Shown: positions 17,275-27,529 of the stretch, piece by piece
How the letters are laid out: each line of letters starts with the position of its first letter
Position numbering within the stretch: position 1 is the first letter of the stretch
Origin: Prochlorococcus sp. AG-436-J02
Lineage (GTDB): Bacteria; Cyanobacteriota; Cyanobacteriia; PCC-6307; Cyanobiaceae
Assembly: GCA_003212625.1 (NCBI GenBank)
Contig: QCPI01000006.1
Coordinates: forward strand, 1 to 55,616
Direction of reading: 5' to 3'
Length of the DNA: 55,616 bases
The notes under the pieces: generated by a model
What the model was told of the DNA's origin: nothing
Database searches by the model: none
What the model saw: only the letters and a program-made list of their open reading frames with translations
Position numbers and translations under genes: made by a program

Positions 17275-18474
17275 CTAGAAGTTCTTGGCTAATTGTTTAA
17301 ACCAATCTATATATTCTTCGGGCCCATCATTAATAATCATGTTGAATTTTAATTCATCATTAGGATCGCTAATCCCTGTCATGTCTGAACCATGAATTTT
17401 TGGTCTGATTACTTGATCATTGGAGCTATTGACGAATATTACTTGATTTTCTTTTTTATATGATTCTCCTAATCTTTGAATCAACGTTAAGAAACCTCGA
17501 TCACTTCCACCTCTCATCCAAGATTTCGATTTTTCGTCTTTTGCCGATGTTACGGTATCCCCAACACCAATTAAAAGCGGCATCTGATCACTAGTGATTT
17601 TATCTCTACACAATTTTATTAATGCATTAAGTTTTTTTGGAGCTTCCCTAACGTTGAATTTTTCTCCAAAAGGATAAACCCCAGTTTTATTTGAGATATA
17701 TTTATTTAAGAGTAATAAAAGACCTGCTTCTTTTTTTGCACCATTAATAATAAATTGGATATCAGTTGTACCAAACTCATTTTGAGTTGCATATTTCATT
17801 ATTTCTCTTCCTTCTAGTAATCCTAGGTTTGGCATCATATGTAGATAAAAGGAATTCTCTAAACCAACCTTCTTTGATTCATCTAGAAGATTATTCATTA
17901 TTTTTTGCATAATCAATTGCAAATCTTTTACTTTCGTTAAATCCCTTTTTACGTAGCTAAATATTTCATTAAAGTTTAAGGTAGGAGTAAATCGAGTGTC
18001 ACATATAGCTACCTCAATCAATTTTTTTCTTAAGCTATTCGATATAGTTGGCAGGAATATATTTAATTCAGTATTTAACATTGATTCCATTATATTTGGA
18101 ACTTTTGCTAAAAAGTTTATTTCATTATCATTAAGACCTGGAAAGGACAAATTACTGAATCTATCTTGAAACTCAACTCCACAGGCAGCAAGTCCAGGTA
18201 AATAAAATCCATTTTCTTTTGTGTACGTTTTTGATCCAAGTGCCTTTTCAACTAATCTATTAACGCCTCTTCTTCCTTCATGTTCTCCACAAGTCAAGAC
18301 TGAGAAACTCTCTTTTAATTTTGCAACATTCTTTACGTATTCTTTATTTATTTCCCTTTTCATCGGGTCCTGTACTAATGGAATACATACACCATCAAGA
18401 TCTTGAACTATTAGAATATTTTGTTCATTTATTATAGTGCTTATAACTTCTTCTTTTGTCTTGATCATTTTCAT
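17275..18474 (-). CDS. StpA-like HAD-type phosphatase (glucosylglycerol-phosphate phosphatase family)
   Basis: HAD-superfamily phosphatase resembling cyanobacterial StpA/GgpP, which removes phosphate from glucosylglycerol-3-phosphate to make the osmolyte glucosylglycerol. The nucleophile motif is D25-L-D27 in LIVQDLDGVC; conserved StpA segments include LTCGEHEGRRGVNRLVE, ENGFYLPGLAACGVEFQDR, GTTDIQFIINGAKKEAGLL and LLIGVGDTVTSAKDE. 399 residues, close to StpA. It is divergent from a G3P-dehydrogenase-like and a kinase-like gene. No GT20-type glucosylglycerol-phosphate synthase is in the window, so the phosphorylated substrate may differ. Family call is good; substrate is inferred. Confidence 0.82.
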   Translation of the reverse strand: MKMIKTKEEVISTIINEQNILIVQDLDGVCIPLVQDPMKREINKEYVKNVAKLKESFSVLTCGEHEGRRGVNRLVEKALGSKTYTKENGFYLPGLAACGVEFQDRFSNLSFPGLNDNEINFLAKVPNIMESMLNTELNIFLPTISNSLRKKLIEVAICDTRFTPTLNFNEIFSYVKRDLTKVKDLQLIMQKIMNNLLDESKKVGLENSFYLHMMPNLGLLEGREIMKYATQNEFGTTDIQFIINGAKKEAGLLLLLNKYISNKTGVYPFGEKFNVREAPKKLNALIKLCRDKITSDQMPLLIGVGDTVTSAKDEKSKSWMRGGSDRGFLTLIQRLGESYKKENQVIFVNSSNDQVIRPKIHGSDMTGISDPNDELKFNMIINDGPEEYIDWFKQLAKNF

Positions 18475-18613
18475 TAAAGAAGCCTTTAATTATAATTTTA
18501 GTCTATATCTAATCGATTTACGCTTTTGTTATAGTACTTATACTTAAATAAGGATATAGATAGATATTAATTTATCATATAAATTCTTTTTAAAAGATTT
18601 TCATATTATTGTA

Positions 18614-18619
18614 TATAAT
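18614..18619 (+). promoter_or_regulatory. Candidate -10 element for the 513-aa gene
   Basis: TATAAT 22 bases upstream of the GTG start at 18641 would give a leader of about 15 bases. No recognisable -35 hexamer lies 16-18 bases upstream, which is not unusual in this genome type. Confidence 0.4.
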
Positions 18620-18640
18620 AGTTTTGAATGCAAATACACA

Positions 18641-20182
18641 GTGTTTGAAAAGAATTTAATTAATAGCTTTTTTAATGAGACTTATTCAAGTAAGCATATA
18701 GCCACAAGAATTGATGAGGTTCTGAAAGGAAAAGTAGGATTTTATAGTGTAGGTTTATATCCAGCATCGCTGGCTTATAACTGTGCGATGCATGATAAAG
18801 GTTTAAACATTCTTTTAGCACCTAGAAATGGTAGAGAACTTTTTGGAGCTTTTTCTGATAGGGATCTCGTCGAGATGGATACTGATATAAAAAATAAAAT
18901 TCAATCTATGGCAATTTATAAGGATGATACTTTAAGTAGATATAACACACTTGAGGATTTAATAATTAACTGTGAATTAGTTGTGTTGAGTTCAAATAGT
19001 AAACATATCATAAATGACGTTAACTTAGCATTTGAATTAAGGAGAAAGCTTGATCGAGGAAATGTTTTGATTGCCTGTTTAGTAGGTTCATTTTGTTATG
19101 ATGAAAAATTGAAAGAATCTTTTGTATTATGCGAAAAGTTAAATAAATTAGCTTTCTTTTCAGGATTTCATCGACATGGTGCACTTCGAAACCCATTAGA
19201 TAGTTTTACTGCAAATTTTTGTCATCCTGATGCTATGAATGCAATATTAGGAGCAAAATTATTAAATACCATTTCTCCAAATATACAAGTATCTGGAGGT
19301 GTTCATAATGTTGAAGGTCAATATATAAAAGCAGCTAAAAATGTTTCTTCAATTTTCGCAGGTTTTGGACATACTTTTCATAAGAGTAATCCTGGATTAT
19401 TGCCAACTTTATTAACTCTATTATTAGATCAATGCATAGATCAGGCTGCCTATGTTTCTATGAGACGAGAAGATAGAAATAAATTGTATAAAAAACAACC
19501 TTTTCCTATAACTGAGCTTGGATATGGTGTTCAACTTATAGAAGCTTCCCTTTTAAAAAATGGAGAATTTGTTCAAGTAAGAGATCATACATTTAGTCAG
19601 TTAACCGCAATGGTTGCTGATGTTAGGGGGAGCATGATGTTACCTGTAAGTGGTAGCCCAACCAGAAACTTTCAAGCTGGTGAAGTCTTAGCTGAAAGAA
19701 TGCTTGAATACAAAAGATGTCCCCATGACGTTGAAGAATTTGTTCAGTGGTGTCAAAAATCTGGACTTAAACGAGGAGCTTTAGAGGGGATAAATTCTTT
19801 AAATTATTGGCCATGTATTATCAAAAAATATTCAATACCATTAAATGAATCTTCGATGATAAATCTTTTATATATGTGTATTATGGGTCCTAGAGAAATT
19901 AAAGATGATATATACAATGTTATGACAAATACTAGAGAACTTACCAATTATTGCCAGGAGTCTGTTAACTCGATTAAGAGTAAAACAATATCTAGTTCAC
20001 TTAATAATTTTCATTCGAGACCAGCAATTGATTTTATAACTAAATTATTAACTGAAAAGGATGGACTGTACTTTGAATCAAATGAGACTGAGTTTGATGA
20101 CTCACTAGAATCGGAAAACATACAAATTTATAATAAGGTGATTGATTACATAGAAAAATATTTAACCCATTTCACTGCTTGA
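18641..20182 (+). CDS. Glycerol-3-phosphate-dehydrogenase-like protein, unknown substrate
   Basis: A 513-residue protein distantly resembling NAD-dependent glycerol-3-phosphate dehydrogenase and related 6PGDH-fold enzymes. The Rossmann region reads KVGFYSVGLYPASLAYN (31-47), a degenerate GxGxxG, followed by a binding strand NILLAPRNG. A middle helical domain includes GGVHNVEGQYIKAAKN and GYGVQLIEASLLKNGEF, positions where G3PDH carries its catalytic Lys and Asn. The last ~120 residues are extra compared with GpsA (about 330 aa). Start GTG at 18641. It is followed 10 bases later by the kinase-like gene, so they form an operon, divergent from the StpA-like phosphatase. Function is not known; a dehydrogenase step in a polyol or glycoside pathway is a hypothesis. 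Confidence 0.7.
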   Translation: MFEKNLINSFFNETYSSKHIATRIDEVLKGKVGFYSVGLYPASLAYNCAMHDKGLNILLAPRNGRELFGAFSDRDLVEMDTDIKNKIQSMAIYKDDTLSRYNTLEDLIINCELVVLSSNSKHIINDVNLAFELRRKLDRGNVLIACLVGSFCYDEKLKESFVLCEKLNKLAFFSGFHRHGALRNPLDSFTANFCHPDAMNAILGAKLLNTISPNIQVSGGVHNVEGQYIKAAKNVSSIFAGFGHTFHKSNPGLLPTLLTLLLDQCIDQAAYVSMRREDRNKLYKKQPFPITELGYGVQLIEASLLKNGEFVQVRDHTFSQLTAMVADVRGSMMLPVSGSPTRNFQAGEVLAERMLEYKRCPHDVEEFVQWCQKSGLKRGALEGINSLNYWPCIIKKYSIPLNESSMINLLYMCIMGPREIKDDIYNVMTNTRELTNYCQESVNSIKSKTISSSLNNFHSRPAIDFITKLLTEKDGLYFESNETEFDDSLESENIQIYNKVIDYIEKYLTHFTA

Positions 20183-20192
20183 ATTAAATTAT

Positions 20193-21353
20193 ATGGACTT
20201 TGTTAAATTAAATTTTATAGTCCATAAATTTTTTATTAATAGTAAAGTTTTAAATATTTCTCAGAAAAACTCTGGTCTTATTAATAAAACTTATATTGTT
20301 GAACATTTATATAACGGCATAAAGTCAAAATTTGTTTTACAGAGTCTTAGTAATATCTTTCAATGTCATGAGATTGTTAATACTAATCATAAATTAATAA
20401 CCGACCATATAATAAAAAAGATAAATAATAGTTCTTTGAAATTTGATTACTATAAATGGAAGGTTCCAAGCTTAATAAAATGTGAAACAAATAACCTTTT
20501 TTGGTTCCATTTTGAGTCTGGTTATTGGCGAGCAATGTTATATATAGAAGATGCGGTTAGTTTGGAAAAATTAATAGACAAAAAAATGGCATATCAAGCT
20601 GGTGTTGGTCTTTCTAAATTTCATTTTCTTTGTTCCGATTTTGATTGCAAAAAGTTAGGCAATAGTATTAAAAATTTTCATGATACAAGGTACTATTTAC
20701 AAAAATACAATATGACTCTGGATCAATATAATTCTAATAAATTAGATTACCAAGTAAGTAAAAGAGTTGATAATTTAATAAAAATTTTATCTAATCATAT
20801 TATACTGATTGATAGTATATTACGATCTTTTAGTACTAAAATTACAGATAAAAATATTATTCATGGTGATCCCAAGCTAAGTAACTTTCTTTTCGATATT
20901 AAAAATTATTCAGTTGTTTCTTTGATTGATCTAGATACTGTAAATTCCGGCAATCTTTTATCTGATTTAGCTGACTGTATTCGCTCAGTTTGTAATTTAG
21001 CTGGAGAGAATCCACTACATAAAGATGATGTTTACTTTGATATTGATTCCTGTATGTATTTCTTACAAGGATATTTATCTATAAATAAAAATAAAAATTA
21101 TTCTTTTAGATATCTTCCGGAATTTATTTATTTAATAATCTTTGAATTAACGATTAGATTCTTAACTGATTTCTTGCAATCAAATAAGTATTTCAAAATT
21201 AAATATGAAACTCATAATTTATATAGAGCAGAAGTTCAATATCGACTTCTAACTAGTTTCCTTATCCAAATGCCTACTTTCTCAAAAGAGCTCGATGATA
21301 TTGGGATTTCTTCAAGCTCAAATTTTTACTCAGATGTACAAAAATTGGTTTAG
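20193..21353 (+). CDS. Aminoglycoside-phosphotransferase-fold sugar kinase (NahK-like)
   Basis: Small-molecule kinase of the APH/choline kinase fold. HGDPKLSNFLFD supplies the Brenner motif with catalytic D226 (HGD 224-226) and N231; IDLDT at 245-249 supplies the metal-binding Asp. The N-terminal lobe (SGLINKTYIVEH, then FVLQSLSNIFQ) resembles the N-acetylhexosamine 1-kinase (NahK) subgroup, which makes sugar 1-phosphates. 386 residues. Very AT-rich, with many Asn, Lys and Ile codons. It is cotranscribed with the G3PDH-like gene (10-base gap). The acceptor sugar or polyol is unknown. Confidence 0.8.
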   Translation: MDFVKLNFIVHKFFINSKVLNISQKNSGLINKTYIVEHLYNGIKSKFVLQSLSNIFQCHEIVNTNHKLITDHIIKKINNSSLKFDYYKWKVPSLIKCETNNLFWFHFESGYWRAMLYIEDAVSLEKLIDKKMAYQAGVGLSKFHFLCSDFDCKKLGNSIKNFHDTRYYLQKYNMTLDQYNSNKLDYQVSKRVDNLIKILSNHIILIDSILRSFSTKITDKNIIHGDPKLSNFLFDIKNYSVVSLIDLDTVNSGNLLSDLADCIRSVCNLAGENPLHKDDVYFDIDSCMYFLQGYLSINKNKNYSFRYLPEFIYLIIFELTIRFLTDFLQSNKYFKIKYETHNLYRAEVQYRLLTSFLIQMPTFSKELDDIGISSSSNFYSDVQKLV

Positions 21354-21408
21354 GGTTTTCAGATCACCCAACTTGTCACTAAAGTAAAATTGATAATTAT
21401 TTTTTCTA

Positions 21409-23483
<2,075 letters not shown>

Positions 23484-23505
23484 TTTCCCATGGAGTTATA
23501 AATAG

Positions 23506-24399
23506 ATGGCTTTAATACTTCCTCGTAGTTACCATAAAATATCCTCAGTTGAAAGAAATCATATTTCATGGATCGAGCCAGAATTAGCAGAAAGACAGGA
23601 TATTAGACCTCTTAGGATTGGAATATTAAATATTATGCCTTTAGGTAAACAGTATGAATTTAATTTATTACACCCGTTAGGACTTTCTCCGCTACAAATA
23701 GAACCTATATGGATAAGATTAAAATCCCATTCTTATAAAACATGGGACGTAGAACATTTAAAAAAATTATATGTTAATTGGGAGGAGGCAATGTCTCCAA
23801 CTCCTCTCGATGGTTTGATTATTACTGGAGCGCCTGTAGAGCATCTTCCGTTTGAAGAAGTTAAATATTGGAAAGAATTCCTTAGTCTAATTGAGGAATC
23901 AAGACAGAACTGTGCTAGTACTCTTGGCTTGTGTTGGGCTGGGTTTGCAATGGCATATATGGCTGGAGTAGAGAAAAAGAATTTTAAGAAAAAATTATTT
24001 GGTGTATATCCAATGAGGAGTCTTGTCCCTGGTCATTCTCTAATGGGAACACAAGATGATGAGTTCCTATGTCCTCAAAGTAGGTATGCTGGTCTGCCAG
24101 ATATTGAAATGGAACTAGCAGAAAAACAAGGCAAACTAAGATTATTGGCCTATGGAAAAGAAGTTGGTTATACGATTTTCGAAACTCCAGACCAAAGGCA
24201 ATTAATGCACTTAGGACATCCTGAATATAATGTTGACCGATTGAAATCTGAAATGGAAAGAGATAAAAAAAGAGGCGATGTATCTCCACCAGAAAATTTT
24301 AATTTAGAAAAATTAAACACTTCATGGCGATCACATAGGAACTTGCTATTTCAACAATGGTTATGGTTCTGTTATCAACGAGTAAGTTTAAATGTTTAG
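23506..24399 (+). CDS. metA: Homoserine O-acyltransferase (MetA; predicted acetyl type)
   Basis: Activates homoserine by acylating its hydroxyl, using the glutamine-amidotransferase-like MetA fold. Catalytic C143 (GLCWAGFAMAY), H238 and E240 (LGHPEYN) are present. Specificity: known MetA work ties Glu at the position of E. coli Gly111 to acetyl-CoA use; here the segment GAPVEHLPFEEV places Glu at 112, so the product is predicted to be O-acetylhomoserine even though databases usually name MetA a succinyltransferase. That matches the adjacent MetY. 297 residues, normal. ATG start. Confidence 0.93.
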   Translation: MALILPRSYHKISSVERNHISWIEPELAERQDIRPLRIGILNIMPLGKQYEFNLLHPLGLSPLQIEPIWIRLKSHSYKTWDVEHLKKLYVNWEEAMSPTPLDGLIITGAPVEHLPFEEVKYWKEFLSLIEESRQNCASTLGLCWAGFAMAYMAGVEKKNFKKKLFGVYPMRSLVPGHSLMGTQDDEFLCPQSRYAGLPDIEMELAEKQGKLRLLAYGKEVGYTIFETPDQRQLMHLGHPEYNVDRLKSEMERDKKRGDVSPPENFNLEKLNTSWRSHRNLLFQQWLWFCYQRVSLNV

Positions 24400-24444
24400 G
24401 TTTCTTGGTTATTTATGGCTTTTAGGTACCTTACTAATCTACAT

Positions 24445-25713
24445 TTAACTAATTAAAGGTGGCATTAAATTTCTTGGATCATTAATTGCTTTGATTTCTT
24501 GTAACTTTGGAAGCCATTCTCTGAATGCTGAAGATAATTCTTTTTGATGCCATGGTAAATGAGGGTGTATTTGCGCAAGATGTACACCAGGGCAAATAAA
24601 TTCTAGATTATACCAACATTCTTCCATCCATTTAAGGGTCTTCGTTTTCTTTGCTTTTTCGTTAGCCTCCCAAGCCCCATTAATCCAAGGTTTCCAGGTC
24701 GCATCACGATGAATAAATGATGTATCTATATCTTTTAAATGAGTTAAACCTCCTAGTTGTTGAGAAGCTATATAACAATTTTTGTTGGGCCTTATCTCTA
24801 TTAAATCTTTAATAATTTTTAGTATCTTTAGATTTTCTTCTTGCCAAGAAGGACCAAGTAATCCTAGAACTTCACAATGATTTGATTTATTACTTGTATT
24901 CTTTCCTAAGCTTAAATTTGGCAGAGAGTTCATATCTTTAACTTTATTAATTATTCGATTACATGTATATGGCAATCTTTCTAATAAATTAATTAGTAAG
25001 CCCTCATGATCAGGATTTTTCACTTCACCAATTGCATGCGCAAAAATATTTTCCCCATAAATCCATTGGAAACTAAGAGAATTTGGCCAGCTTTCGGCTT
25101 GATTAATACATTCTGATAGCTGTGAGAATGAAAGATTTGCGGTCCAACTAATTAGTGGTCTTAATGGTTGAGTTTTTAACTTTACTTTTGTAATGATGCC
25201 AAGAAATATAGCTGCTCCGCAAAGAGCTTTCCATTCAAGATTTGATTCTTTTGAAGTATTAGGTCGAGATAGATGAAACTTCTTTCCATTACCCCAAAAA
25301 CCTTTGATTTCTATTATTTGATCAATTGCTAATCCATTACTTCTGCTAAGGGGGCTTATTCCACCGGTCAAGATATATCCCATTCCGGTTTTGCCAGATA
25401 AACCAATTGGGAAACTTCTTTTATGCCTTCTTAAAAAATCGCATAAATCAGCCATCAATACCCCAGCTTCAATCTCTACTTGGTTTTTGCTTGAATCAAA
25501 AGATATATTTTGGTAGTTTTTTCTGAGGTCTAAAATCCAATGGTTATCAGCGGCTGCTCTACTTGTGGTCCCTCCACTAGAGATTAAAAATGGAATTGAA
25601 GTTTTCTCGGTTAATTTGAGTGATTGGAATAATTCTGCATTGACCTCTTCAAAAACCCCAAGAACATTACTGTCATTGGAATTTTGATTTTGTAGTGATA
25701 GTAAGTTTTTAAT
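24445..25713 (-). CDS. FAD-linked oxidase (FAD-binding type 4), probable ATT start
   Basis: Flavoprotein of the PCMH/FAD-binding-4 family. The cofactor half includes SSGGTTSRAAADNHWILDL, VEIEAGVLMADLCDFLRRH and GGISPLSRSNGLAIDQI; a C-terminal cap domain follows and ends with NDPRNLMPP, typical of lactate/alkylglycerone-type oxidases. The first ordinary start codon (TTG 25458) would delete the first FAD-binding strands. The frame is open up to TAA at 25726-25728, and the only start placed correctly behind a Shine-Dalgarno-like AAAAGGAG (25720-25727) is ATT at 25713, six bases downstream. Either ATT is used or an assembly or frameshift issue exists. Substrate unknown. Divergent from cbiX. Confidence 0.75.
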   Translation of the reverse strand: MKNLLSLQNQNSNDSNVLGVFEEVNAELFQSLKLTEKTSIPFLISSGGTTSRAAADNHWILDLRKNYQNISFDSSKNQVEIEAGVLMADLCDFLRRHKRSFPIGLSGKTGMGYILTGGISPLSRSNGLAIDQIIEIKGFWGNGKKFHLSRPNTSKESNLEWKALCGAAIFLGIITKVKLKTQPLRPLISWTANLSFSQLSECINQAESWPNSLSFQWIYGENIFAHAIGEVKNPDHEGLLINLLERLPYTCNRIINKVKDMNSLPNLSLGKNTSNKSNHCEVLGLLGPSWQEENLKILKIIKDLIEIRPNKNCYIASQQLGGLTHLKDIDTSFIHRDATWKPWINGAWEANEKAKKTKTLKWMEECWYNLEFICPGVHLAQIHPHLPWHQKELSSAFREWLPKLQEIKAINDPRNLMPPLIS

Positions 25714-25719
25714 AACTTG

Positions 25720-25727
25720 CTCCTTTT
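25720..25727 (-). promoter_or_regulatory. Shine-Dalgarno site supporting an ATT start
   Basis: On the minus strand AAAAGGAG is followed by six bases and then ATT. Strong Shine-Dalgarno sequences are rare in this window, so its exact placement is good evidence for initiation here. No ATG, GTG or TTG lies in range. Confidence 0.55.
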
Positions 25728-25802
25728 ACTATAATGAATTTCTTAAGTTGACATTTTATAAAACTATATTCACTTAAAGTAAATTATTGTCTATAAAGCG
25801 TT

Positions 25803-26867
25803 TTGATTACTTCTGCTTCAATTCCTTATAAATATCCATCTAATATTGGCATTATCTTATGCGGACATGGGAGTAGAGATCCTAAGGCTGTAAAAGAGTT
25901 TATTAATGTAGTAGAAAAAATAAAATCAAGAATACCTAATATTCCTGTTGTATTTGGATTCTTAGAATTTAATCGACCAATAATCAGTGCTGCCTTAGAT
26001 CAACTTAGAGATATGGGAGTGGATAGAGTTATTGCTTTGCCAGCAATGTTATTTGCGGCTGGACATACTAAAAATGATATCCCTGCAGTTTTGAATAAAT
26101 ACTCTTCTGAGAAGGGACTCCCTATTCAATACGGAAGGGAGCTTGGATTGAATTCTTTAATGATTGGAGCTGCTGGAGCAAGAATTAAGGAAATAATTGA
26201 AAGTAATCCGATATTCCCAATGGCAGAAACATTACTTGTTGTAGCTGGAAGGGGATCATCAGATCCAGATGCTAATTCAAATGTTTGTAAAATCACAAGG
26301 ATGCTTGTTGAAGGCTTTGGCTTTGGATGGGGCGAAACTGTTTTTTCAGGAGTAACATTTCCTCTAGTTGAACCTGGCCTTAGACATGTTCTTAAACTAG
26401 ATTTCAAAAGAGTAATCCTTTTACCTTATTTTCTCTTCTCAGGAGTTTTAGTCAGTCGGGTTAGAGATCATTCTCTGAGGGTCTCCCGTGATAATCCTGA
26501 TGTTCAGTTTTTATATTCAAGCTACCTATCAGATCATGATTTTGTTATTGATACTTTTATGGAGAGAATTCATGAAGTGTTAAATGGAGAGAATTTTATG
26601 AATTGTGCTTTATGTAAATATCGTACTAATTTATTAGGTTTTGAAAGTGAGGTTGGATATGAGCAGATCAGTCATCATGATCATGTAGAAGGCTGTCTAG
26701 AAGTTTGTCCAAGTACTGGCACAAACGGATACGAATCTAAAAGCAAAAAGCAATTATTCTCAGAAAATAAATTTAAAGAACATTCACATCAACATATTCG
26801 TTATCCCCACTCAGATCATCCTTTGGGACCTGTCACGCTTCGCTCCTCAAGCAACAGTCAAATCTAA
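25803..26867 (+). CDS. cbiX: Sirohydrochlorin chelatase, two-domain CbiX type
   Basis: Inserts Co2+ (or Fe2+) into sirohydrochlorin for cobalamin or siroheme. Two CbiX repeats are visible: LCGHGSRDPKAVKEF with AGHTKNDIPAVL in the first, and VAGRGSSDPDANSNV with LLPYFLFSGVLVSRVRDH in the second. A C-terminal extension contains CALCKYR, HHDHVEGC and a His-rich tail, like the CbiX-long proteins that hold an Fe-S cluster or bind metal. 354 residues. TTG start at 25803. Cobalamin supply matters here because nrdJ, also in the window, needs B12. Which metal is used cannot be told. Confidence 0.92.
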   Translation: MITSASIPYKYPSNIGIILCGHGSRDPKAVKEFINVVEKIKSRIPNIPVVFGFLEFNRPIISAALDQLRDMGVDRVIALPAMLFAAGHTKNDIPAVLNKYSSEKGLPIQYGRELGLNSLMIGAAGARIKEIIESNPIFPMAETLLVVAGRGSSDPDANSNVCKITRMLVEGFGFGWGETVFSGVTFPLVEPGLRHVLKLDFKRVILLPYFLFSGVLVSRVRDHSLRVSRDNPDVQFLYSSYLSDHDFVIDTFMERIHEVLNGENFMNCALCKYRTNLLGFESEVGYEQISHHDHVEGCLEVCPSTGTNGYESKSKKQLFSENKFKEHSHQHIRYPHSDHPLGPVTLRSSSNSQI

Positions 26868-27250
26868 AAAAATTAGTGTTAAATAAAAGACTCATTTGTC
26901 TCTTTCTCAACCGCGACACAATGGACTCGTTATTTATACATTATTTTAATGTTTACTTTAGCCTCTTTTCCCCAAGAGGTTTCCACAGATAGTGAGGAGT
27001 TTTCCACGAGAAAAATCAGAAAAGCTAGTTTAGATGAAGTAGTTGTGGGATTTCATGGATTTTTTAATAGTAATTTACACTTAGGAAGCTTCGTATTATG
27101 AACCCGATTCTTTTGAGTGATTTATGTGAAAACCATTGAAGTGAAATGAGTCTCTTTTTGTCTTATTTTTTTGATATAGCTTTTCTTTATTATTGACGTT
27201 TGATTGGAAATTTAAGATCCTTATAACATTGATTTTGAATTAAAAAAGAA
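26868..27250. other. Intergenic region with DnaA-box-like sites and a hairpin
   Basis: 383 bases without a gene. Contains a hairpin CCTCTT/AAGAGG (26962-26967 with 26974-26979) and four 9-mers close to the cyanobacterial DnaA box TTTTCCACA: GTTTCCACA 26979-26987, TTTTCCACG 27000-27008, and on the minus strand AATCCCACA 27044-27052 and GTTTTCACA 27125-27133. No dnaA or dnaN is nearby, so an origin is not claimed. Confidence 0.45.
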
Positions 27251-27529
27251 ATGGAGTTTAATCAAATTGAAACTCGCATTGAAGAGATAAAAAATAATGA
27301 AATTAGATGCCATAAAAATGGATTAGATTGTATGTCCATTAGTCTTGAAGCTGAGGTGCCTGAAGCTCTTTTCGTTGGCATGAAGGATTTTATTAGAATT
27401 AACGAGCAATGGGATCAATCCAAACTTATTAGCTCAGCTATTGCAAATTTTCTTTTTCAAAATGGTTCTGAAGATAGGGCCGTTACTGAAAAATACTTAA
27501 ACGATGTTTTCAACCTTTCAGGTCAGTAA
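27251..27529 (+). CDS. DUF2811 family protein
   Basis: Small cyanobacterial protein of the DUF2811 family: SISLEAEVPEALFVGMKDFI, QWDQSKLISSAIANFL and FQNGSEDRAVTEKYL match its typical pattern of a short strand followed by helices, reminiscent of ribbon-helix-helix-like or DNA-associated peptides. 92 residues with an N-terminal acidic helix of about 25. Its last 20 bases overlap the 3' end of the convergent GMC oxidoreductase gene. Function unknown. Confidence 0.85.
   Translation: MEFNQIETRIEEIKNNEIRCHKNGLDCMSISLEAEVPEALFVGMKDFIRINEQWDQSKLISSAIANFLFQNGSEDRAVTEKYLNDVFNLSGQ

Noticed and set aside
26960-27010. Minus-strand ACTCCTCAC near a hairpin, resembling the core of the cyanobacterial RNA Yfr1 (ACUCCUCACACC)
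   Set aside because: Only nine of twelve core bases match, there is no poly-U after the hairpin, and Yfr1 usually lies between guaB and trxA.
26868-27250. Replication origin suggested by DnaA-box-like sites
   Set aside because: No dnaN or dnaA nearby and the matches are imperfect; kept only as a binding-site cluster.
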